From Ferroglobus sp. (lineage in GTDB: Archaea; Halobacteriota; Archaeoglobi; Archaeoglobales; Archaeoglobaceae): a stretch of 6,446 nt of DNA. The notes below the pieces were generated by a model. The model worked only from the letters and a program-made list of their open reading frames with translations, was not told the DNA's origin and ran no database searches. Where the stretch lies: contig WAQS01000183.1 in assembly GCA_015520115.1 (NCBI GenBank), positions 1-6,446 on the forward strand, given 5' to 3'. The position numbers and the translations under genes were made by a program. The first letter of the stretch is position 1. Every line of letters starts with the position of its first letter. Positions 1 through 6,092 of this stretch are shown one piece after another.

Positions 1-28
1 GTAGTATATGCACGGCTTCACCAACCAC
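1..28 (-). CDS. possible 5' end of a leftward gene, cut by the window edge
   Basis: The first bases on the minus strand can be read as the beginning of a gene running out of the window. A GTG start at 28-26 is preceded 8 bases upstream by AAGGAG (42-37), and the frame reads M-V-G-E-A-V-H-I-L to the edge. A second in-frame GTG at 37-35 would add M-N-E and would suit a leaderless message from the TATA-like element near 57-68. Nine to twelve residues are far too few to identify a family. Plus-strand frames are also open here, with stops at 40-42 and 64-66, so a rightward gene ending in this region cannot be excluded. The favoured reading is divergent, because the start signal and the TATA element agree. 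Confidence 0.35.
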
Positions 29-56
29 CTCGTTCACTCCTTAGACTCAAAACGCT

Positions 57-68
57 TTTTAAATAAAT
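57..68 (-). promoter_or_regulatory. TATA-like element for the possible leftward gene
   Basis: On the minus strand the bases read as TTTATTTAAAAA, a fair match to an archaeal TATA box. About 25-27 bases downstream this predicts transcription starting near 37-42, just before or at the candidate GTG starts. The surrounding DNA is almost pure A/T, so chance matches are easy and the call is tentative. Confidence 0.35.
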
Positions 69-77
69 TTTTCTAAG

Positions 78-120
78 ATTTTAAATTACTATAACATAAA
101 TTATTACTTAAATTTAAAAT
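78..120. repeat. 10-bp perfect inverted repeat in the divergent promoter region
   Basis: ATTTTAAATT at 78-87 is the exact reverse complement of AATTTAAAAT at 111-120, with a 23-base spacer. The centres lie 33 bases apart, close to three helical turns. The repeat sits between the leftward TATA-like element and the rightward one, where an operator for a metal- or cofactor-responsive repressor could lie. Both arms are A/T only and each is close to palindromic itself, so chance in this AT-rich stretch is a serious alternative. Confidence 0.35.
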
Positions 121-148
121 TAAATGTTGTTAGTGTTAAAAATAGAAA

Positions 149-160
149 GATTTTTAAGAA
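149..160 (+). promoter_or_regulatory. TATA-like element for the methyltransferase-ABC operon
   Basis: A T-rich element (GATTTTTAAG, 150-159) preceded by a purine-rich stretch lies about 27 bases before the ATG at 181. There is no Shine-Dalgarno sequence before that ATG. This is the pattern of a leaderless archaeal transcript. A second AT-rich candidate (TTAAAAATA, 137-145) would give a leader of about 14 bases instead. Confidence 0.45.
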
Positions 161-180
161 ATTTGATGTAGTTGCTGCAA

Positions 181-921
181 ATGATCGACATAAAAGAGGA
201 GATAAAAAAGTACTGGGATTACAGGAGCAAAGACTACGACCTATCCCCCGGACACACAGATTTGCCTGAGGTATGGAAGGAAGTTTTAGCGGAGATTTTC
301 AAAGGCAAAATGAGAATTTTGGACATCGGCACGGGAACGGGATTCCTTGCAATAATACTGGCTGAGCTTGGTCACGAGGTTGTTGGAATCGATATATCGG
401 AAGAGATGCTAAAGGTCGCTCGAAGAAAGGCAGCAGATAAAGGTGTTCGTATTGACTTCAGAATTGGCGATGCTGAAAACCTACCATTCGACGATGAGGA
501 GTTCGACGCAGCGATATGCAGACACGTTCTCTGGACATTACCTAACCCAGAAAGAGCGATAAGCGAATGGAAGAGAGTTGTGAGGAAAGGAGGTAAAGTG
601 GTCATCATAGATGGAAACTGGGAACACGGAATTTTTACTGCGTTAAAAAGACTCTTAGGAAAAGCGGGAATGGTAATTTTTGAAGGAAAGCTTCCAAAGA
701 ACAATTCTTACAGCAAAGAAGTTAAGAAAGCGCTTCCATACTACAGATCTCTAACCGAAGAGAGGGTTGCTGAGCTCATGAAAAAAGCTGGACTGTTGAG
801 AGTTTCCATCAGAGACATAACTTGGATAAGAGAGATGATTCTCAAAAACAGACCGGTCTTTTACAGGTTCGTTTGGAGCGGGAAATCATACTTCTTGGCT
901 GAAGGGATAAAGGAGGTGTAG
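181..921 (+). CDS. class I SAM-dependent methyltransferase linked to an ABC importer
   Basis: This 246-residue cytoplasmic enzyme transfers a methyl group from S-adenosylmethionine to an unknown acceptor. The N terminus carries the YWDYRSKDYD segment (residues 11-20) common in the Methyltransf_11/25 group. Motif I is ILDIGTGTG (46-54), the acidic ribose-binding end of strand 2 is GIDIS (69-73), motif II is around GDAENLPF (96-103), and KGGKVVIID (136-144) is the post-motif strand. The last 60 residues, with the LTEERVAELMKKAGL helix, form a family-specific cap. The start is placed at ATG 181. An in-frame TTG at 172 would add three residues but has no ribosome-binding site, while ATG 181 lies at the expected distance from a TATA element. 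The stop overlaps the ribosome-binding site of the lipoprotein gene 4 bases on, so the two are surely co-expressed. A methyltransferase leading an iron/corrinoid-type ABC operon suggests it modifies the imported compound or a product made from it. That role is inference; no residue identifies the acceptor. Confidence 0.93.
   Translation: MIDIKEEIKKYWDYRSKDYDLSPGHTDLPEVWKEVLAEIFKGKMRILDIGTGTGFLAIILAELGHEVVGIDISEEMLKVARRKAADKGVRIDFRIGDAENLPFDDEEFDAAICRHVLWTLPNPERAISEWKRVVRKGGKVVIIDGNWEHGIFTALKRLLGKAGMVIFEGKLPKNNSYSKEVKKALPYYRSLTEERVAELMKKAGLLRVSIRDITWIREMILKNRPVFYRFVWSGKSYFLAEGIKEV
910..917 (+). promoter_or_regulatory. strong ribosome-binding site for the lipoprotein gene
   Basis: AAGGAGGT is a near-perfect complement to the archaeal 16S rRNA 3' end and lies 8 bases before the TTG at 926. 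It overlaps the last codons of the methyltransferase. It supports the unusual TTG start, since no in-frame ATG fits and the signal peptide begins right there. Confidence 0.85.
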
Positions 922-925
922 AACT

Positions 926-2029
926 TTGAGAAAAATCGGAGTTTTCGTTCTGTTATTGCTCGTTTTGGTGTCTGGTTGCGCTCAAAAAGAAATAAAGAAG
1001 GTCGAAGAGGAGGGAAGCGTAACTATAGAAGATTTGATGGGAAGGAAAGTTGAGGTAAAAGTTCCGGTGGAAAGGGTAGTCATAACGTTTAACGTCGAGG
1101 AGTACGTGGCTGTCGGAGGAATTGATGCGCTCAAAAAGGTAGTCGGTTGGAGCAAATACTACTGGGAAGGAAGAAGACCGACAGTCTGGAAAACTTATCT
1201 CGAAAAGTATCCGTGGATTGATGAAATTCCCGACGTTGGTTATCCTTGGAAGGGCACATTCAGTGCTGAGAAGGTAATCGAACTGCAACCTGATGTTGTT
1301 ATAATGTCAAAGGAGCAGTACAAATACGTTAAAGACGATTTAGCAAAACTCGAAAAAGCGGGGATTCCGGTTATCTTCATAGATTACTACAGACCTTTTA
1401 ACGTCTCTACCCACGAAAAAAGCACGCTAATTCTCGGTAAACTGCTCGGAAAAGAGGAAAGGGCAAAGGAGTTGATCGAATACTATAAGAAGGAGGTTGA
1501 AGAAGTTCTGAAAAAGCTCAGACAGATTGAAAAAACCCGCGAAAGACCGAAAGTCCTCCTTCTCGGAAAAGGGTGGACCAGTTACGGAAACAAACACTAC
1601 AGGGGAGAGATGATCGAATTTGCCGGAGGAAGGAATATAGCCGCGAATGTCCTTGAAAAATCCGGAGAAATAAGTCCAGAATTCGTTTTAAAGGAGAACC
1701 CTGACGTTGTAATTTTCATAGGAAAGAAAGGATGGAACGTCGATCTTGGGTACGGAATTGACAAGGAGTTGGCGAAGAGCATGATTGAAGAGCAAGTAAA
1801 ACGCCCCGGCTGGGAAAATCTAAATGCCGTTAAAAACAAAAGAGTTTACGCGATACATATATACTTCGTCCACGGACACATTTTCGATTTTGTAGCTTTG
1901 CAGTACTTTGCCAAATGGTTTTATCCAGAGGAGTTCAAGGATCTGAATCCAGAAAATTCGTGGAAAGAGTTTCACGAAAAATTCTTGCCGGTAGAGTACA
2001 GCGGAGTTTGGGCTTTAAAATTAGAGTAG
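926..2029 (+). CDS. ABC importer substrate-binding lipoprotein, iron-chelate/corrinoid class
   Basis: This extracytoplasmic receptor captures the ligand and hands it to the downstream permease. Residues 1-17 form a signal peptide (M-R-K, then a Leu/Val core). They are followed by the lipobox LVSGC with Cys18, so the mature protein should be lipid-anchored to the outer face of the membrane. Residues 21-35 are a charged linker. The Peripla_BP_2 (class III) fold starts at VTIEDLMGRKVEV (32-44). The first lobe ends near FIDYYRP (151-157), a long rigid helix spans about 170-203, and the second lobe starts at KVLLLGKGW (209-217). The C-terminal part carries WFYPEEFKDLNPE (331-343), typical of the family. 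The length of 367 residues is normal for archaeal members. The ligand cannot be read from sequence: ferric chelate, heme, cobamide or another metal complex all fit. The lobes are rich in Trp and Tyr, and H311, H316 and H318 cluster where lobe-2 ligand contacts may lie. The start is TTG, chosen for its strong ribosome-binding site. Confidence 0.94.
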   Translation: MRKIGVFVLLLLVLVSGCAQKEIKKVEEEGSVTIEDLMGRKVEVKVPVERVVITFNVEEYVAVGGIDALKKVVGWSKYYWEGRRPTVWKTYLEKYPWIDEIPDVGYPWKGTFSAEKVIELQPDVVIMSKEQYKYVKDDLAKLEKAGIPVIFIDYYRPFNVSTHEKSTLILGKLLGKEERAKELIEYYKKEVEEVLKKLRQIEKTRERPKVLLLGKGWTSYGNKHYRGEMIEFAGGRNIAANVLEKSGEISPEFVLKENPDVVIFIGKKGWNVDLGYGIDKELAKSMIEEQVKRPGWENLNAVKNKRVYAIHIYFVHGHIFDFVALQYFAKWFYPEEFKDLNPENSWKEFHEKFLPVEYSGVWALKLE

Positions 2030-2030
2030 T

Positions 2031-3065
2031 ATGACAGATATAGCAGACGCTTACTCAAAAATTGTCCAAAAACGTTTTTTATTTATTTTTCTATTTTTAG
2101 TTCTCTCTTCACTACTATCATTTGTGAACTTGATCATTGGTCCGATTAAACTGAGTCCCTTTGAAATTCTTCAAAGCTTAATCTCTCCAAGAGAGGATAC
2201 AACAAGCATCGTCGTGTGGGAATACAGGCTTCCATGGACGCTCATGGCAGTCCTTGTCGGAGGAGCTCTCGGATTAGCCGGTTTACAAATGCAGACGATT
2301 TTAAACAATCCGTTAGCAAGTCCCTACACGCTCGGTATTTCTTCTGGAGCTGGTTTTGGGGCTGCTTTGGCTTACGTACTTGGAATTTATGTTATAGCGG
2401 TTCCATCGGAGTTCATCGTTCCGATAAACGCTTTCGTTTTTTCTTTTCTGACGTGCATGCTGATATTGACTATCGGTAAAATAAGAGGGTTTACGAGTGA
2501 GACGCTAATTCTTGGGGGTATAGCTATCTCTTTTATGTTTCAGTCCTTATTAGCCCTACTCCAGTACTACGCAAGTGAAGAAGCTCTTCAGGCAATAGTT
2601 TTCTGGCTCTTTGGTAGCCTAACCAAAGCGTCTTTACTCAAAGCTCAAATAGTAGCAGTCGTTCTGATTGCTGTGACGATTCTGCTCCTCTTCAGATCCT
2701 GGAAAATTACGGCTTTGAGGCTGGGAGAAGAAAAAGCAAAATCTCTTGGAGTTGATGTAGAGTCATTAAGAGTGGAAATTCTGCTCTATGTGTCAATTCT
2801 TACTTCAGTGGCGATATGCTTTGTTGGCGTAATAGGTTTTGTCGGGCTCGTCGCCCCGCACATCGCAAGGATTCTCCTTGGAGAGGATCAAAGATTTTTA
2901 ATTGTTGGATCAATTTTATGCGGTGGATTAATTCTCTCTGCCGGAGCAGTTGCCAGTAAAACTATCGTTCCGGGAGCTATATTTCCAATAGGGATAATAA
3001 CGTCAATGCTTGGAATTCCCTTCTTCTTGTTCCTCGTATTGAAAGGGAGGAGAGAGATATGGTAG
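2031..3065 (+). CDS. FecCD/BtuC-family ABC importer permease
   Basis: This is the membrane subunit of the importer, acting as a homodimer that forms the translocation path. The 344 residues are normal length for FecCD (PF01032) proteins. Hydrophobic segments are visible at about 16-37, 69-88, 101-124, 129-149, 157-178, 187-197, 204-221, 248-278, 288-306 and 313-337, consistent with the ten-helix BtuC fold. Signature segments are RLPWTLMAVLVGGALGLAG (66-84), NNPLASPYTLGISSGA (92-107), the cytoplasmic coupling region around RLGEEKAKSLGVD (230-242), GFVGLVAPHIAR (269-280) and FPIGIITSMLGIPFF (318-332). The ATG follows the lipoprotein stop by one base with only a weak ribosome-binding site, so translation is probably coupled. 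The 3' end overlaps the ATPase gene by 7 bases. Substrate specificity is not encoded here in any readable way. Confidence 0.97.
   Translation: MTDIADAYSKIVQKRFLFIFLFLVLSSLLSFVNLIIGPIKLSPFEILQSLISPREDTTSIVVWEYRLPWTLMAVLVGGALGLAGLQMQTILNNPLASPYTLGISSGAGFGAALAYVLGIYVIAVPSEFIVPINAFVFSFLTCMLILTIGKIRGFTSETLILGGIAISFMFQSLLALLQYYASEEALQAIVFWLFGSLTKASLLKAQIVAVVLIAVTILLLFRSWKITALRLGEEKAKSLGVDVESLRVEILLYVSILTSVAICFVGVIGFVGLVAPHIARILLGEDQRFLIVGSILCGGLILSAGAVASKTIVPGAIFPIGIITSMLGIPFFLFLVLKGRREIW
3045..3052 (+). promoter_or_regulatory. ribosome-binding site inside the permease gene for the ATPase
   Basis: GGGAGGAG lies within the last codons of the permease, and its GGAGG core (3046-3050) ends 8 bases before the ATPase ATG at 3059. 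It fixes that start and implies efficient independent loading of ribosomes in addition to coupling through the 7-base overlap. Confidence 0.8.
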
Positions 3066-3850
3066 TTGTCGAATTAAAAGAGGTTAAATTCGGGTATAAC
3101 TCCTCGGATGAAATTCTAAAAGGAATTAGCTTTAGAGCTAATCCAGGAGAGATAACAGCGATAGTAGGTCCAAACGGAGCCGGCAAATCGACCCTCTTGA
3201 AAATAATAGCGAAAATTCTAAAGCCCAAATCTGGAATCGTGCTATTCGACGGGAAAAATTTGAGTAAAGAGGAAACTACAAAAATCGTCAGCTATCTACC
3301 GCAGGAAAATTCAATTCCCGGAATTTTGACAGTTTTCGAAGCAGTCCTTCTCGGGAGGCTACCACATTTATCGTGGAGAGTAAAGAAAGAAGATCTTAAG
3401 ATCGTTCGGAACACGATCACCGAACTCAGACTTGAAAAGTACGCGGAAAGATACACAAGTCAGTTAAGCGGAGGAGAAAAGCAAATGGTGCTTATAGCCC
3501 AAGCTCTTGTTAGAGAACCGAAAGTTCTGCTTTTGGACGAGCCTGTGTCGAATTTAGATATGAGAAACCAGCTTGAAATACTCGAACTCATCAAGAAATT
3601 CACAAAGGAGCGGAAAATCTCCACTATCGTCGTTCTACACGACCTGAACTTAGCAGCGAAGTATGCAGATAAGATTGTCATAATTAGCAACGGAAAAGTT
3701 CGAGCGTGTGGAGATGCAAAATCTGTCCTCCGCCCAGAGGTTTTGGCTGAAGTTTACGAGGTAGAGGTCAACATAAGCTCCAGTGATGGCAACATTCACG
3801 TTCTTCCTCTGAGACCGCTTTCAAGAAGTTTTTGCAGTGAGGTTTGCTAA
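3059..3850 (+). CDS. ABC importer ATP-binding subunit, FecE/BtuD type
   Basis: This cytoplasmic ATPase powers the importer. All nucleotide-binding elements are present: an aromatic contact near F11-Y13, Walker A GPNGAGKST (37-45), the Q-loop at Q82 (SYLPQE), signature LSGGEKQ (136-142), Walker B VLLLDEP (156-162) with catalytic E161, the D-loop SNLD (164-167) and switch H194 (VVLHDLN). The Q-loop/LP context and the HDLNLAAKYADKIVII stretch (194-209) are typical of the FecE/FhuC/BtuD branch. The length of 263 residues is usual. The C terminus ends in a Cys-containing tail (RSFCSEVC) after the normal end near VLPL; its role is unknown. This is the last gene of the four-gene operon. A T-rich stretch follows the stop and may end transcription. 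Confidence 0.97.
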   Translation: MVVVELKEVKFGYNSSDEILKGISFRANPGEITAIVGPNGAGKSTLLKIIAKILKPKSGIVLFDGKNLSKEETTKIVSYLPQENSIPGILTVFEAVLLGRLPHLSWRVKKEDLKIVRNTITELRLEKYAERYTSQLSGGEKQMVLIAQALVREPKVLLLDEPVSNLDMRNQLEILELIKKFTKERKISTIVVLHDLNLAAKYADKIVIISNGKVRACGDAKSVLRPEVLAEVYEVEVNISSSDGNIHVLPLRPLSRSFCSEVC

Positions 3851-3860
3851 GGGCTCGCGA

Positions 3861-3871
3861 TTATTTTTGAT
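3861..3871 (+). terminator. possible T-rich transcription stop after the ABC operon
   Basis: TTATTTTTGAT begins 11 bases after the ATPase stop codon. Archaeal termination often uses oligo-T tracts without a hairpin, and this is the first such tract after the operon. A five-T run is only modest evidence. The rest of the intergenic stretch to 3996 has no gene that I can support. Confidence 0.35.
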
Positions 3872-3970
3872 TAAAAGGTTGCGTCCAGAACTTTTACAGA
3901 GTCAAAGCTAAAAAGGCGATCTGAAAACTTCGTCTTTGATTATCGCAAACTCAACACCGCAACTGTTTTG

Positions 3971-3985
3971 TATTTTTTATTTAAA
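3971..3985 (+). promoter_or_regulatory. TATA box for the unrecognised 245-residue gene
   Basis: TATTTTTTATTTAAA is an AT-rich element whose 5' half is centred about 22-25 bases before the ATG at 3997. There is no Shine-Dalgarno sequence in the short interval, which suggests a leaderless message. It shows the gene has its own promoter separate from the ABC operon. Confidence 0.55.
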
Positions 3986-3996
3986 AGCTAATAAGA

Positions 3997-4734
3997 ATGA
4001 TCGAAAAAGTCGTGGAAGAGTGCTCAAACCTCCTTTCAGGAAGGAGCGTCGTTAGCGAATGGGAAATCGAAAGAGTAGCAAGAAGAGCGCTCTTAAGAGT
4101 TTTCGGAAGCGAGGCTATAGGAAAAAACTTTGACGATGTGGTAAAAGCGGTGAAGAATAGCTTTTTAAACGAGCCGATAAGCGTTAAGAGTTTGCACTTC
4201 TCTGAATGCTTCGAATTAAACGGTGAGAAGTTTTATCATTTGCACGTTTGCAAACCGGAAAGTGATGAAGTTAGCCTTGCCTACGAAGAAATGCTAAAGT
4301 CGAGAAGGTACATTAAAGCGTTGGAAGAAGTGAAAAACTTGCTCACTAAATTCTTTGAAGGGTACACTTCAAAGAACGGCTTTCTTCAGGAATTTCTCGG
4401 AAAAAATAAGTATGCGGTCAGCGTATTTTTAATAGAGGACGTTAGCGAAGATTTGAAACACCATAAGAGAATCGCTGAGGAGTACGATGGGGAATATGCG
4501 GTTGTAACTTTAACTGAGAAGGACATCTTTCCATTTCTGAAATTCTTTAAGAGGCATTCGGAGGAAGTGAAAAAGTCGGGTTTCTACATCTGGGTTGCTG
4601 ATGAAGAGAGAAAGTACGTCGACCCGTTCATAGGCTATCCAAAGGACATAAAACTTTGGAAGAGATTTAAAAATCCGAAAGCGGCAAGCATAGTAAACTC
4701 TCTTTGGAGGGTAAAGGTGGAAGAAATAGATTAA
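3997..4734 (+). CDS. unrecognised soluble protein, 245 residues
   Basis: I do not recognise this protein. It has no signal peptide, no membrane segment and no obvious catalytic motif. The N-terminal 65 residues look helical and charged. [22 protein letters not shown] (about 65-86) alternates like a beta-hairpin with two Cys and two His. Residues 90-128 are a probable long charged helix. [14 protein letters not shown] (about 140-153) and [16 protein letters not shown] (about 167-182) look like strands of an alpha/beta fold, and [21 protein letters not shown] (about 195-215) is the most distinctive stretch. Base composition and codon use match the neighbours, so it looks like a resident, translated gene. 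It has its own TATA box, starts with ATG and runs tail to tail into ilvC, so neither the ABC operon nor ilvC reveals its role. A binding protein or a divergent enzyme are equally possible. Confidence 0.85.
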   Translation: MIEKVVEECSNLLSGRSVVSEWEIERVARRALLRVFGSEAIGKNFDDVVKAVKNSFLNEPISVKSLHFSECFELNGEKFYHLHVCKPESDEVSLAYEEMLKSRRYIKALEEVKNLLTKFFEGYTSKNGFLQEFLGKNKYAVSVFLIEDVSEDLKHHKRIAEEYDGEYAVVTLTEKDIFPFLKFFKRHSEEVKKSGFYIWVADEERKYVDPFIGYPKDIKLWKRFKNPKAASIVNSLWRVKVEEID

Positions 4735-5735
4735 TCCACGTCTATTCCTTTAATCCACGGCATCATTTTTCTAAGCTCTTTTCCAACCTTTTCTATCGGA
4801 TGGTTCTTCTCCATTTCAAGGAGCTTGTAGAAGCTCGGTCTTCCCGCCATGTTTTCGAGGATCCATTCCCTTGCGAATTCCCCGGTCTGTATTTCTTTCA
4901 AAATCTTTCTCATCTCTTCTTTCACGCTCTCGTTTATTATCCTCTTTCCTCTCGTCATTCCACCGTACTTCGCTGTGTCGCTAACTGAATACCACATCGC
5001 GTAAATTCCTCCCTCGTAGATTAAATCAACTATAAGCTTTAACTCATGCAAAGCTTCGAAGTAAGCCACCTCCGGCTGATATCCGGCTTCAACAAGAATT
5101 TCGAAGGTAGCTTTTATAAGCTCGGCAACTCCTCCGCAGAGATCTACCTGCTCACCAAAGAGATCTGTTTCGGTTTCTTCCTTGAAAGTTGTCTCTATCA
5201 CCCCAGCTCTCGTGCATCCCAATCCTTTTGCGTAGGCTAAAGCGTAATCCATCGCTTTTCCGCTGTAATTTTGATGGACAGCCACCAAAGCGGGAACTCC
5301 TTTTCCTTCTTCGAACATTCTCCTCACTAAATGTCCAGGACTTTTTGGTGCAACCAAAACGACGTCAACGTAGCTTGGCGGGATTATCTGGTTGTAGTGT
5401 ATGTTGAAACCGTGAGCGAAAAGTAGAACGCTCCCTTCCTTCAAATTTTCCCTTATGTACTTGTTGTAAACGACTGGCTGAACCGTGTCAGGAATTAGCA
5501 TCGAAACGAAGTCGCTTTTCTTAACAGACTCGTACACTTCGTAAACTTCAAAACCATCTTTTTCAGCCTTTTTCCAGCTTTTACTTCCCCTGTAAAGCCC
5601 TACAACAACGTCAACACCGGAATCTCTCAAATTTAAAGCGTGCGCATGCCCTTGGCTTCCGTAGCCGATAACAGCAACCTTCTTATCCTTCAACAGCTCA
5701 AGCTTCGCATCCTTATCATAGTAGATCTTCGCCAT
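4731..5735 (-). CDS. ilvC: ketol-acid reductoisomerase, class I
   Basis: This enzyme isomerises and reduces 2-acetolactate (or acetohydroxybutyrate) to the dihydroxy acid, the second step of valine, leucine and isoleucine synthesis. It uses Mg2+ and NAD(P)H in the cytoplasm. The 334 residues are the normal length of the short class I form. The Rossmann domain has [20 protein letters not shown] (20-39) with the dinucleotide glycines. The following loop GLYRGSKSW (46-54) carries S51 and S53, likely contacts to the 2'-phosphate, so NADPH is the better guess although dual use is possible. Catalytic H108 (FAHGFN) and K131 (APKSPGH) are present. Metal ligands D191, E195 (TDLFGEQ), E227 and E231 (FEALHE), and substrate-binding S252 (VSDTA), are intact. 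ATG 5735 is preceded by a TATA box at leaderless distance and by no ribosome-binding site. The usual partners ilvB, ilvN, ilvD and leuA are not adjacent. The stop codon overlaps that of the convergent gene. Confidence 0.99.
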   Translation of the reverse strand: MAKIYYDKDAKLELLKDKKVAVIGYGSQGHAHALNLRDSGVDVVVGLYRGSKSWKKAEKDGFEVYEVYESVKKSDFVSMLIPDTVQPVVYNKYIRENLKEGSVLLFAHGFNIHYNQIIPPSYVDVVLVAPKSPGHLVRRMFEEGKGVPALVAVHQNYSGKAMDYALAYAKGLGCTRAGVIETTFKEETETDLFGEQVDLCGGVAELIKATFEILVEAGYQPEVAYFEALHELKLIVDLIYEGGIYAMWYSVSDTAKYGGMTRGKRIINESVKEEMRKILKEIQTGEFAREWILENMAGRPSFYKLLEMEKNHPIEKVGKELRKMMPWIKGIDVD

Positions 5736-5756
5736 GGTTTAAAGAGATGAGAGCTA

Positions 5757-5768
5757 AAATATATACTT
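5757..5768 (-). promoter_or_regulatory. TATA box of ilvC, possibly shared with the divergent gene pair
   Basis: On the minus strand the region reads AGTATATATTTT, a near-consensus archaeal TATA box. Its core centre is about 27 bases before the ilvC ATG, so transcription should begin at or near the start codon. It is the only convincing TATA element between ilvC and the gene starting at 5811. Because it is nearly symmetric it might also serve rightward transcription starting near 5787. Confidence 0.7.
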
Positions 5769-5790
5769 TCCCGAAAATTCTTTTGGGAAA
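5767..5790. repeat. near-palindrome in the ilvC divergent promoter region
   Basis: The left arm TTTCCCGAAAA (5767-5777) and the right arm TTTTGGGAAA (5781-5790) are reverse complements except for one extra G in the left arm, around a TTC centre. The left end touches the ilvC TATA box, so a bound protein would cover the TFB recognition position. The right end reaches the expected start of rightward transcripts. It is a good candidate operator, for example for an Lrp/AsnC-type regulator, though the identity of the protein is inference. Confidence 0.5.
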
Positions 5791-5797
5791 AAAGAGT

Positions 5798-5803
5798 GGA
5801 GAA
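5798..5803 (+). promoter_or_regulatory. ribosome-binding site that favours the ATG at 5811
   Basis: GGAGAA lies 7 bases before the ATG at 5811 (core GGAG, 9 bases). The alternative in-frame GTG at 5796 has no ribosome-binding site before it and overlaps this one, so the ATG is preferred. Confidence 0.5.
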
Positions 5804-5810
5804 GTCGTTT

Positions 5811-6092
5811 ATGGAAAGGAGTTTGAGGGAGAAAGTAATCGACCTTCTGAAGGAAAAAGAGATGAGCGTGACGGAAATATGCAGAGAACTTGATTTAGAT
5901 CCGGAGAGAGCGAAAGAGGTTTACGGAGTCATTAAAACTCTTCCAAAAATTCTCAAGAGGAAAGGATTGCAAGTGGTCATGCTTCCACCAAAATGCATGA
6001 ACTGCGGATTCGAGTTCGAAAATCCTAAACCGAGCAAATGCCCGAAATGCAGAGGAGAAAGGATAAGTGAAGCGAGGTTCAAAATAGTTTAG
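5811..6092 (+). CDS. small HTH and zinc-ribbon protein, predicted regulator
   Basis: This 93-residue protein looks like the archaeal predicted transcriptional regulators with an HTH domain fused to a Zn-ribbon (COG3357 type). Residues 5-50 form a winged-helix-like segment: REKVIDLLKEKEMSVTEICR is followed by a second helix (DPERAKEVYGVIKTLPKIL). Residues 60-93 hold the zinc ribbon, with ligands C62 and C65 (KCMNCGFEF) and C77 and C80 (KCPKCRG). The spacing of both CxxC knuckles is intact, so zinc binding is likely. An in-frame GTG at 5796 would give 98 residues, but ATG 5811 has the better ribosome-binding site. The radical SAM gene begins on the base after its stop, so the two are almost certainly one transcription unit. 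It starts 75 bases from the ilvC start on the opposite strand with a palindrome between them. Its targets are unknown, and a role in autoregulation is only a guess. Confidence 0.9.
   Translation: MERSLREKVIDLLKEKEMSVTEICRELDLDPERAKEVYGVIKTLPKILKRKGLQVVMLPPKCMNCGFEFENPKPSKCPKCRGERISEARFKIV

Noticed and set aside
61..180. Cobalamin or other riboswitch ahead of the importer operon
   Set aside because: The region is nearly all A/T with no conserved riboswitch elements, and the first gene appears leaderless, leaving no RNA leader to fold.
372..704. Minus-strand open frame within the methyltransferase gene
   Set aside because: It is a shadow of a well-supported gene; its Ser/Pro-rich product has no domain or ribosome-binding site. 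The same holds for the minus-strand frames at 953-1288, 1597-1839, 2977-3228 and 3460-3690.
2216..2479. Second plus-strand frame inside the permease gene
   Set aside because: It is out of frame with a clear FecCD protein and its product resembles no membrane or soluble family.
3877..3966. Possible structured RNA in the gap after the ABC operon: nested short stems GTTGCG/CGCAAC and GCGAT/ATCGC
   Set aside because: The stems are only 5-6 bp with long loops, and a C/D-box reading fails because the box-like sequences are poorly matched and badly spaced.
3903..3975. Short protein-like minus-strand frame (contains SCGVEFAIIKDEVF) in the same gap
   Set aside because: It lies between two stops with no ATG, GTG or TTG and is only about 22 codons long. 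It might be a gene remnant but nothing supports that beyond its look.
4704..5407. Plus-strand open frames opposite ilvC (4704-4988, 5046-5240, 5189-5407)
   Set aside because: ilvC is certain on the other strand and these frames have no domains, no promoters and atypical composition.
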